Assembly (NCBI RefSeq): GCF_000383915.1 | Contig: NZ_KB912942.1 | Span: 69,806-133,805 of the forward strand | Origin: Amycolatopsis benzoatilytica AK 16/65 | Lineage (GTDB): Bacteria; Actinomycetota; Actinomycetes; Mycobacteriales; Pseudonocardiaceae | Length of the DNA stretch: 64,000 nucleotides | Reading direction: 5' to 3' | In this document: piece after piece, positions 29,499-38,400 of the stretch | How positions within the stretch are numbered: the stretch's first letter is position 1 | How the letters are laid out: each line of letters opens with the position of its first letter | The notes under the pieces: model-generated | The model's database searches: none | The model's input: the letters and a program-made list of their open reading frames with translations, nothing else | Told to the model about the DNA's origin: nothing | Program-made: the position numbers and the translations under genes

Positions 29499-29656
29499 CC
29501 TTGCGGAGGACTTCGGAAGAGGTTTCTCATCACTGCGAAGTAGCACTGGGGGGTGCTGCGGGGACTCTGGGGGCAGTGTCCTCGAAGGAAGACAGGCCGG
29601 CGCTGCGCGTCGTTTTTCGTCCTGCGTTCCGATCACTCCGGTGCCGGTACCCGGCA

Positions 29657-32389
29657 ATGCGTCTTCTCCGATGGGTGGGAGCCGAAGTGGACCTGCATGT
29701 CACCGACCAAGACGAGGAAATCTCGCCCGCGCGGATCGCGGCCGGCTGCCGGAACCTCGCCGGCGTGCTCCGCGCCCGCGGAGTGTCCGAAGAGGACCGG
29801 GTGGTGCTGTCTGCGGGCAACTCCGCGGACTTCGTGCTCGCCCTGTTCGCGCTGCTGGAGCTAGGCGTGTCGGTCGCGCTGGCGGACCGGCGCACGCCGC
29901 AGGCCGAACTCGCCGAGCTGGTCGGGGATTCCGGCGCGCGCTGGTTCCTGTCCGACCATGACCAGCTGGACGCGGCGTTCGACCGGGTACGGGTCGGCTG
30001 GCTGCCGCTGGGCGAGCTCGCCGCGGCGGCCCGGGCGCAGGGCGAACCGGCCGAGGCGGGTGAGATCTCCTTCGAGCGCTGGGCGGCCCGCACCGACGCA
30101 CTGGTGGTGTGGAGCTCGGGAAGCTCCGGCCGTCCCAAGGGGATTGTCCGCTCCGGCGCCTCGGTGCTGCGCAATGTCGCGGCCACGAGCGACCGGATGG
30201 GCTACACCGGCGCGGACGTGCTGATGCCGCTCCTGCCGTTCACCCACCAGTACGGCCTGTCGATGCTGCTGCTCTGGTGGCAGGCGGGCGCGACGCTGAC
30301 GCTGGTGTCCAGCCGCCGGATCGACCAGGCACTGGAGACGATCGCGCGGCGCGGGGTGACCGTGGTCGACGCGGTGCCCGCCGCCTACGACACGATGCTG
30401 CGGATCCTGGCCGGTCGCCGGGAGGCGGTCGCCGGCCTGGCTTCGGTGCGGATGTGGTGCGTCGGCGGCGAACCGCTGCGCGACGAGCTGCGCGCCCGGT
30501 TCGAAGAGCTGATGAATTCCCCGTTGCTGGACGGCTACGGCAGCAGCGAGGCGGGCAACATCGCGCTGGCCAGCGCCGCCAACCCGGTCCACTGCGGACG
30601 GCCGCTGGACGAGGTGCGGGTCGAGGTGCTCGGCCCGGACGGCAACCCGGTCCCGGCCGGCGAGGTCGGCGAGGTCGTCGTGCACACGCCGGACCTGATG
30701 ACCGGGGTGCTCGAGCCGGGCGGGCGGGTGCGGCCGGTGGAACGGACCGTGCACCGCAGCGGCGACGTCGGTTTCCTCGACGAGGCAGGCAACCTGCGGG
30801 TGCTCGGCCGCAAGTCGGCGGTGCACCGGTTCGGCTACACGATCTACCCGGACGCGCTCGCGGACAAGCTGAGCGCCTGCGGGGCGCCGGTGCGGATCGT
30901 GCCGGTGGCCGACGAACGGCGCGGCGCGCAGCTGGTGTGCCTGGTCGCCGACCCGGCCGACCAGTCCGCCACGCACTGGCGCCGGGTGATCGGTCAGCTG
31001 CTGGCCGACCACGAACGGCCGAACCGGGTCGTGGTGCTGCGCGAGTTCCCGGTGAACAACAACGGCAAGGTGGACCTGCGCGCGTTGCAGGACATCGCGG
31101 AGTCCGCGGTGGCGCTGGACGGGGTGAAGGGCGTGCTGCCGGTCGGCCGCGGCGGCGGCGCTTCCGGCAACCTGTCGGCGATTCCGTTCCCGGACCGGGT
31201 CGCCAAGCTCACCGAACTGACCGAGCTGCTGCGCACCCGGCGGGAAGAAGTACTGCAGCTGCTCACCGAGGTCAGCACGTACAAGACCGCGTACGGCGAG
31301 ATCGACGCGTCGATCGCCGCGCTGTCCGGCGCGGTCGCCGAGGTGACCGAGCACACGCCGCCGGCGGTAGAGCAGATCGGCGTGCTGATGCCGTCGAACA
31401 TTCCGCTCTACAGCTACATCCTCTACCTGGTCATCCCCAGCCTGTACAGCCGCCGCGTGGTGTTCCGCCCGTCGCGGCGGATCTCGGACCAGACGCGCAA
31501 GCTGCACGAACTGCTGTCCGGCACGCACGGTCTGCCGATCGTGCTGGACGACGGCGACCAGGCCGAGTTCCTCGAAGGCGAGGGCGGGCGTTCGGACGTG
31601 CTGGTGTTCACCGGCACCTACAAGAACGCCGAGAAGATCCGGCTCGGCTTGCGTCGCGAGCAGCTTTTCCTCTACTTCGGACAGGGCGTCAACCCGTTCA
31701 TCGTCGGCGCGGACGCGGATCTGCCGAAGGCGGTCGACGGCCTGCTGCGGGTGCGGATGCTCAACTCCGGCCAGGACTGTTTCGGCCCGGACGTGGTCTT
31801 CGTGCACACGTCGGTCAGCGCGCAGTTCTGCAACCTGCTGTGCCGCCGGGTGAACGGCTTGCGGCACGGCCGCTACGACGACCCGTCGGCCGAGTACGGC
31901 TCGATGTTCTACCTGGACGCGTTCGACGCGTCGGTGGAATACCTGCGCAAGAACCGCGAGTTCCTGGCCGCCGGCGGCGAGGTCAACTTCGTCGAGGACC
32001 ATCTCCGGCCGACCGTGCTGATCCGTCCGGCGGACACCAAGGTCACGCCGCCGGAGCTGTTCGCGCCGATCTTCAACGTGGTGCCGTTCACCTCGCAGGA
32101 ATGGCTGCACACGATGGTCGACCACCCGTACTTCGAGGAGCGGGCGATGGCGGCGAGCGTGTTCGGCACCATGCCGGAGACCGTCGAGCTGTTGCGCCGC
32201 CGGCACACGGTGAGCGTGAACGAAACGCTGATCGAAGTGGAGGACGGCAACGCGCCGTTCGGCGGCACCGGGATCCGGGCCAACTACGCCGCGATCGGCA
32301 AGAAGCGCTACGCGCAGCCGTTGCTGGTCAGCAAGGCGGTGGCGGACCACCTGTCCGTCGCCGACACCTCGGCCGGGCGCACCGCCTAG
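29657..32389 (+). CDS. fused AMP-forming ligase and aldehyde dehydrogenase (carrier-less carboxylate reductase?)
   Basis: A 910-residue two-domain enzyme. Residues about 15-490 are a class I adenylate-forming ligase: SSGSSGRPKG (near 153), GYGSSEAGN, HRSGDVG, and the C-terminal catalytic Lys in NNNGKVD (near 471). Residues about 500-905 are an aldehyde-dehydrogenase fold with the catalytic Cys in NSGQDCFGP (708) and PELFAPIF. The usual ELGG general-base Glu is replaced (YFGQG, near 673), as in acyl-reducing members, so aldehyde formation from an acyl-adenylate is plausible. No carrier domain lies between. The frame is open to 29327, but ATG 29657 or GTG 29687 fits the ligase N-terminus. First gene after the TTGACA promoter. 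Confidence 0.8.
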   Translation: MRLLRWVGAEVDLHVTDQDEEISPARIAAGCRNLAGVLRARGVSEEDRVVLSAGNSADFVLALFALLELGVSVALADRRTPQAELAELVGDSGARWFLSDHDQLDAAFDRVRVGWLPLGELAAAARAQGEPAEAGEISFERWAARTDALVVWSSGSSGRPKGIVRSGASVLRNVAATSDRMGYTGADVLMPLLPFTHQYGLSMLLLWWQAGATLTLVSSRRIDQALETIARRGVTVVDAVPAAYDTMLRILAGRREAVAGLASVRMWCVGGEPLRDELRARFEELMNSPLLDGYGSSEAGNIALASAANPVHCGRPLDEVRVEVLGPDGNPVPAGEVGEVVVHTPDLMTGVLEPGGRVRPVERTVHRSGDVGFLDEAGNLRVLGRKSAVHRFGYTIYPDALADKLSACGAPVRIVPVADERRGAQLVCLVADPADQSATHWRRVIGQLLADHERPNRVVVLREFPVNNNGKVDLRALQDIAESAVALDGVKGVLPVGRGGGASGNLSAIPFPDRVAKLTELTELLRTRREEVLQLLTEVSTYKTAYGEIDASIAALSGAVAEVTEHTPPAVEQIGVLMPSNIPLYSYILYLVIPSLYSRRVVFRPSRRISDQTRKLHELLSGTHGLPIVLDDGDQAEFLEGEGGRSDVLVFTGTYKNAEKIRLGLRREQLFLYFGQGVNPFIVGADADLPKAVDGLLRVRMLNSGQDCFGPDVVFVHTSVSAQFCNLLCRRVNGLRHGRYDDPSAEYGSMFYLDAFDASVEYLRKNREFLAAGGEVNFVEDHLRPTVLIRPADTKVTPPELFAPIFNVVPFTSQEWLHTMVDHPYFEERAMAASVFGTMPETVELLRRRHTVSVNETLIEVEDGNAPFGGTGIRANYAAIGKKRYAQPLLVSKAVADHLSVADTSAGRTA

Positions 32390-32413
32390 CCACGAGCCGC
32401 ACGACTACTGGGG

Positions 32414-34120
32414 ATGAACGACATGGGTTCGGGTGAAACGGGCAAGGGCGGCTGGGCCGCGGCCGCGGCCGTCCTCGCCGGCGCGGGGGTGCGGTCGGTG
32501 TTCGGCCTGCCCGGCGACGATCTGGACGCGCTGGCCGCGGTCCGCGGCGAGGGGCTGGGCTTCACGCTGTGCCGGGACCAGCGCAACGCGGTGTTCATGG
32601 CGACCGGGTATGCGATCCAGTCCGGCGCTCTCGGCGTCGCGGTGGTCGGCAAGGGCCCGGCGGTCACCAACACGGTGACCGGGTTGCTGGAGGCGCGGTG
32701 TTCGGCGGCTCCGGTGCTGGTGCTGTCCGGCGGCACTTCGGCCGAGCACGCGGGCAGCGGCGCGTTTCAGGAGCTCGACCAGGTGTCGGTCCTTCGTCCG
32801 CTGGTGAAGTGGGCGGCTCGGGTGGAGCACCCGTCCCGGCTGGTTCCGTTGCTGCGCCAGGCGATTCTCGCCGCGCAGGACGGTGTGCCGGGCCCGGTGT
32901 ACCTGGAGCTGCCCGATCACCTGGCGAAGGAAGAGATCCCGGTGTCGCACGATGGCGTCGCGACGGAGCTGCCGACCGCGGTGACGCTGTCGGATAGCTC
33001 GCCCGCGGTGGCCGCGCTGCGGGCAGCGACCCGGCCGACCATTCTCGTCGGCGGCGGGATGCGGCACCGCAACGCCGGTCGCCGGGTGGAACGGCTCGCC
33101 GAGGCGTTCGGCGCCGCGGTCGCGTGCACCGCCAGTGGTCGCGGCGCGGTCGACGAGGCACTGCCGTTGTTCTGCGGGCTTTCCGGGCTGTACACGCCGG
33201 AGCCAGTCGGTCCGTTGTGGACGGAGACCGACTGCGTGCTGGTGCTGGGCAGCCGGCTGGAGGAGACCGCGACGTTCGGCTGGCCGGACCGGATCGGCAA
33301 GGACGTGCCGGTGGTGCAGGTCAACCTTTCCGCCGGGGAACTCAGCACCGAATTCGGCGGTCCCGCGGTGATCGCGGATGCGGGTACGGTGGTGGACGCG
33401 TTGCTCGCGCACGCGCCTGCCAAGCCGGCCGCTTGGGCGGGGCGGGTCGCCGAGGTGCATCGCGAGCTGCGCACGGCGCACCAGGACACGCTCGCGCGAC
33501 TGCGCACCGAGGGCGAGCTCTGCATCGCGGAGCTGCTCGAAGCACTGGACGAGGTTCTGCCCGCGGACCGGATTCTGGTGCAGGAGAACGGACTGCAGGA
33601 CATGTGGTCCTACCGGTTCCCGCTCTGGACTTGCTCCGGCGGCGCTGGTTCCGTGGTGCCGTCGGAGCAGACCAGCCTCGGCTTCGGGGCGGCTGCCGCG
33701 GTCGGCGTGCGGCAGGCGGCGCCGGACCGGCCGGTGGTCGCGTTCGTCGGCGACGGCGCGTTCGGGCTGTTCGCCGCCGACCTGCCGACCGCGGTGCGCG
33801 AGGGCGGCCTGCTCTACGTGGTGCTGCGCAACGGCGGGTACGGCTGGCTACAGGCACAGCTCGACCAGCGAGACGGCGGAGTGCCCGGGGCGGCCTTCGT
33901 GGACGAAGCACTGGTCTCCGCGACCGCGCCCGAGCTGCCCGGGCTTCACCAGCGCAGCGTCACCGGCCGGGACAACCTCCGAGCCGAGCTGACCGAGGCG
34001 TGGAAGCTCTGCGCGGCCGGCCGGACGGTCGTGCTGGACGTCCCGGTCCGGCTCGAAGACTCCATGTTCGGCGGGGAAAAGGCGGGCGGCGACTTCCCGC
34101 TGCTGCCTGGCCCCGCGTGA
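32414..34120 (+). CDS. thiamine-diphosphate-dependent enzyme (acetolactate synthase-like)
   Basis: A 568-residue ThDP enzyme with the three usual domains: PYR (about 10-170), central (190-330) and PP (370-550). The ThDP/Mg motif runs from VGDGAFGLF (near 449) to RNGGYG (near 473). The position of the almost invariant catalytic Glu (HEQ in most members) reads RDQ, Asp 55. Members decarboxylate 2-oxo acids or join aldehydes. An in-frame ATG at 32423 has better spacing from GGGG and may be the real start. It lies 24 nt after the ligase-dehydrogenase, so it may use that enzyme's aldehyde. Confidence 0.8.
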   Translation: MNDMGSGETGKGGWAAAAAVLAGAGVRSVFGLPGDDLDALAAVRGEGLGFTLCRDQRNAVFMATGYAIQSGALGVAVVGKGPAVTNTVTGLLEARCSAAPVLVLSGGTSAEHAGSGAFQELDQVSVLRPLVKWAARVEHPSRLVPLLRQAILAAQDGVPGPVYLELPDHLAKEEIPVSHDGVATELPTAVTLSDSSPAVAALRAATRPTILVGGGMRHRNAGRRVERLAEAFGAAVACTASGRGAVDEALPLFCGLSGLYTPEPVGPLWTETDCVLVLGSRLEETATFGWPDRIGKDVPVVQVNLSAGELSTEFGGPAVIADAGTVVDALLAHAPAKPAAWAGRVAEVHRELRTAHQDTLARLRTEGELCIAELLEALDEVLPADRILVQENGLQDMWSYRFPLWTCSGGAGSVVPSEQTSLGFGAAAAVGVRQAAPDRPVVAFVGDGAFGLFAADLPTAVREGGLLYVVLRNGGYGWLQAQLDQRDGGVPGAAFVDEALVSATAPELPGLHQRSVTGRDNLRAELTEAWKLCAAGRTVVLDVPVRLEDSMFGGEKAGGDFPLLPGPA

Positions 34121-34149
34121 GCCGGCCCACCCATCGAGAGGAGCGGATC

Positions 34150-35406
34150 ATGTCAACGCCGAACACGGAAACCCGCCGCAAGGTCGTGCTCACCGGGTGG
34201 GGCGCGGTGACGCCGCTCGGCCTGACCGCCGACGAGACCTGGCAAGCGATGCTCGCCGGGACCAGCGGAATCGGCACCATCACCTGCATCGAGGCCGGCG
34301 ACCTGCCGACCAGCCTGGCCGGCGAGGTCAAGGGCTTCGACCCGAAGAAGTACCTGGCGCACAAGCAGGTCCGCCGGATGGACCCGTACGCGCAGTACGC
34401 CTACGCCGCCGCCGGCGAAGCACTCGCCATGGCGAAGCTGGACATCGACGAGGAGAACGGGCCGCGCGTCGGCGTGCTGATCGGCAGCGGCTACGGCCCG
34501 ATGAACTCGATCGCCGAGCACGTCGGTGCGCTGAACGAACGCGGGCCGCGCGCGGTCAGCCCGTTCGCACCGGTGACCGGAGCGATCGACAGTGCTGCGG
34601 GCGAACTCAGCCTGGCGTACGGGATCCAAGGCCCCAGCCGGGCGATGAGCAGCGCCTGCGCCTCGGGCACGGACGCGCTCGGCGAGGCGGCGCGGTGGAT
34701 CCGGTACGGCGTGGTGGACGCGGTGCTGGCCGGTGGCGCGGAGAACATCCTGACCCGGGTCGACATGGCGGGCAGCGGCAACGCGAAGGCGCTGTCCACC
34801 CGGACCGACGCGCCGACCGAAGCGTGCCGGCCGTTCGACGAGGACCGCGACGGCTTCGTGATGGCGGCCGGCGCCGGCGTGCTGGTGCTGGAGTCGGAAG
34901 AGCACGCGCTCGCACGCGGCGCCACGATTCTCGCCGAGGTCGCCGGATACGCGTCCACTTCGGACGCCCACCACTGGACCGCGCCGCATCCGGAGGGCCG
35001 GGGCGTTCGGGCGGCGATGCGCGGCGCGCTCGCCGATGCCGGGCTTGAACCGTCCGATGTGGACTACATCAACGCACACGGCACCAGCACGGTCGCCAAC
35101 GACCGGGCGGAGCTGGACTCGATCCGCGCGGTGTTCGGCGAGCGGGCCGAGCAGATCCCGATCAGCTCGACGAAGTCGATGACCGGGCACATGATCGGCG
35201 CGGCCGGTGCGGTGGAGGCGATGGTGAGCGCGCTGGCCATCACCACCGGGATCGTGCCGCCGACGATCAACTGCCACCGGCCGATCGACCCGAAGGTGAA
35301 CTTCGTGCCGCTGACCGCCCAGGAGCACCAGGTGGACGTGGCGATGAGCAATTCGTTCGGTTTCGGCGGGCACAACGCGGTCGTCGTGCTGCGCCGGCAG
35401 TCCTGA
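34150..35406 (+). CDS. FabF-type beta-ketoacyl-ACP synthase II
   Basis: A 418-residue condensing enzyme with an intact Cys-His-His triad: SACASGTDA (Cys near 170), NAHGTST (near 309) and TGHMIGAAG (near 346), plus the C-terminal SFGFGGHNA. It looks like a primary-metabolism FabF, not a PKS domain, yet it sits inside the NRPS operon with GAGAGGAG just before its ATG. No acyl carrier protein or acyltransferase is adjacent. It may extend a dedicated acyl chain for the peptide N-terminus, or be a resistant duplicate of a drug target. Confidence 0.92.
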   Translation: MSTPNTETRRKVVLTGWGAVTPLGLTADETWQAMLAGTSGIGTITCIEAGDLPTSLAGEVKGFDPKKYLAHKQVRRMDPYAQYAYAAAGEALAMAKLDIDEENGPRVGVLIGSGYGPMNSIAEHVGALNERGPRAVSPFAPVTGAIDSAAGELSLAYGIQGPSRAMSSACASGTDALGEAARWIRYGVVDAVLAGGAENILTRVDMAGSGNAKALSTRTDAPTEACRPFDEDRDGFVMAAGAGVLVLESEEHALARGATILAEVAGYASTSDAHHWTAPHPEGRGVRAAMRGALADAGLEPSDVDYINAHGTSTVANDRAELDSIRAVFGERAEQIPISSTKSMTGHMIGAAGAVEAMVSALAITTGIVPPTINCHRPIDPKVNFVPLTAQEHQVDVAMSNSFGFGGHNAVVVLRRQS

Positions 35407-35420
35407 GGAGCGGGCAGGCA

Positions 35421-38400
35421 ATGCAGAACGTCCCCGCCGGCGAGCGCCGGCCGCTTTCGGCCGGGCAGCGCGGAATCTGGTACGCCCAGCAGCTGAACCC
35501 GGACAACGTCTTCGTGATGTCCGAGTACTTGGTGATCCACGGACCGATCGACGTCGCGCTGTTCGAGGAGGCGCTGCGCCGGACCGTCGCCGAGGCGGAG
35601 ACGGTGCAGGTCCGGTTCGTCGAGGACGACGACGGGGTGTGGCAGTACCCGGTTCCGGAGCCGCATCTGCACTACTTCGACCACGGCGGCCGGGAGGATC
35701 CGGTCGGGGACGCCGAAGCGTGGATGCAGGCCGACCTGTACCGGCCGTTCGACCTGTCCGCCGCGCCGCTGTCGGTCGACGCGCTCTTTCGCATCGAGGA
35801 CGACCAGTACCTGTACTACCAGCGCAACCACCACTTGATCGCGGACGGGGTGAGCGGCCGGATCTTCACCGACCGGCTCGCCGAGATCTATTCCGGGCTG
35901 GTCGAGGGCACCTGCTACCGCGAGAAGTTCTTCGCTTCGCTGGACGAGTACCTCGCCGACGAGCAGTCCTACCGGGCCTCGGCGATGTTCGAACGGGACC
36001 GGGAGTACTGGTCTCGGCGGCTGGCCGACCGGCCTGCCCCGGTCGGCCTGTCCGCGGCCACCGCGCCGGCGAGCGCGCGGCCGGTCCGCAGCACCGCGTA
36101 CCTTTCGCCGGAGCTGCTGGACCGGCTGCGCGACGTGGCGCGGGACAACGCCAGCACCTGGTCGGTCGGGCTGACCGCGGCGGTGGCGGTGTACCTGCAC
36201 CTGGTCAGCGGGGCGCGGGTGGTGCCGGTCGGGTTCCCGGTGATGGCGCGCAAGGGCAAGCTGCTCAAGGAAACCCCGGTGATGGCGAGCAACATCCTGG
36301 CACTGGTGGTGGACGTCGACCCGGGAGTCACGTTCGCCGAGGTGCTGCGCCGGGCGACCCGCGAGGCGCGGCAGACGCTCAAGCACCAGCGCTACCGGCA
36401 GGAGGACATCCTGCGGGAGCTGAACCTCGTCGGCGGCGCGGGGCAGCTCGCCGACGTGGTCGTCAACATCATGCCGTTCGACTACAACGTCACCTTCGGC
36501 GGACATCCGGTCACCGCGCACAACCTGTCCAACGGCGTGATCGACGACATCGAGATCACCGCATACGACCGGCTCGACGGCGGCCCGGTGCGGATCGACT
36601 TCGACGGCAACGAGGCGCTGTACGCCGAGGACGAGATCGCCGGGCACCTCGACGGACTTTTGCGGCTGCTGGAGCGGCTGGTCGCCGAGCCGGACGCGCC
36701 GCTGTCCCGGTTCGACCTGATCTCCGACGAGGAACGCGAACGCGTGCTTGTCGAGTGGAACGACACCGAGCGGCCGCTCGAATTCACCGACGTCGTGGCG
36801 CGGGTGCGCGAATTCGCCCGGACGACGCCGGACGCGATCGCCGTGGTGGACGACAGCGGCGAGACCACGTACGCGGAGCTGGTCGCCCGGGCCAGCGCCG
36901 TCTCGCGGCGGCTGCGGGAGGCGGGGGCCGGGCCGGACACGCTGGTCGCGCTCCCGACTGATCCGGGCGTTGGGTTCATCACCGCGGTGCTGGGCGTTTT
37001 CGGGGTGGGCGCGGCGTATGTGCCGATCGACGTGGCCGCACCGCTCGCGCGGTCGGTGTCACTGATCGAGGAGTGCGGTGCGCGGTTCGCCGTGTGCTCG
37101 CCCGCGCTGGCGGAGTTCTCGGCGCGACTGCCTGGTGTGCAGGTGCTGGAGCTGGACGGCGCGCAGGACGCGGAGCTGTGCGAGCTGGCGGGTGCGCCCG
37201 ACAATCTCGCCTACGCGCTGTACACATCTGGCTCGACCGGAAAACCCAAGGGTGCGTTGGTGCACCGGCGCGGAATGGCGAACCACCTGCAGGCCAAAGT
37301 GGACGATTGCGGGCTGACCGCGGCGGACACGGTGGTGCAGAACGCGCCGCTCACGTTCGACATCTCGATCTGGCAGATGCTGTCCGCGCTGGTCGTCGGC
37401 GGCCGGACGCGGGTGGTCACTCGTGAGCTGGCGGCGGATCCGCGTGAGCTGTTCAGCCGGGTCGCGGCGGAGCGGGTCACGATCCTGGAGGTCGTGCCTT
37501 CGCTGCTGCGGGCCGCGCTCGACGCGTGGCAGGCCAGCGAGCAGCCGATTCTTCCCGATCTGCGGTGGCTGCTGGTCACCGGCGAAGCGTTGCCGGCCGA
37601 GGTCGGCAAGCGGTGGCTCGCCCAGTACCCGCAGATCCCGCTGATGAACGCCTACGGCCCCACCGAATGCTCCGACGACGTGACGCACGCTGTGCTCGAT
37701 TCGGCGGACGCGCTGGACGTCGTCCCGATCGGCAAGGCGCTGCGCAACACCCGGCTGTACGTGCTGGACGACCGGCTGCGCCCAGTGCCGGTCGGGGTGC
37801 CGGGCGAGCTGTACGTCGGCGGGATGGGCGTCGGACGCGGGTACCTGCACGACCCGGCTCGCACCGCCGCGGTGTTCCCGGCGGACCCGTTCACGCCGCA
37901 CGCCGGTGCCCGGATGTACCGCACCGGCGACTACGTGCGCGCGCTGCCGGACGGCACGCTCGTCTTCCTGGAGCGTCGCGACCACCAGGTGAAGGTCCGC
38001 GGCCACCGGATCGAACTCGGCGAGATCGAGGCAGTGCTGGCCAAGCACCCGGCCGCCGGTCCGCTGGCCGTCGTGGTGCGCGAAGACCGGCCGGGCGACA
38101 AGCGACTGGTCGCCTATGTGGTGCCCGCCGAGTCCGAAGCGGACACCGAGACGCTGCGTGCGCACGCGGCGGCCGCGCTGCCGGAGTACATGGTGCCGGT
38201 CGCGTTCGTCGTGCTGCCCGAGCTGCCGCTGACCCCGAACGGGAAACTGGACCGGCACGCGCTGCCAGAGCCCGAGTACGCCCGGTCCGGCCGCGCGCCG
38301 CGCGGGTACCACGAGGAACTGCTGGCCGGTCTGTTCGCGGACGTGCTCGGTCTGCCATCGGTGGGCGTGGACGACGGGTTCTTCGACCTCGGCGGGCATT

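Noticed and set aside
29327..29656. N-terminal extension of the ligase-dehydrogenase frame (start at 29327)
   Set aside because: The added 110 residues do not resemble a ligase N-terminus, overlap the GntA-like start and would contain the TTGACA promoter.
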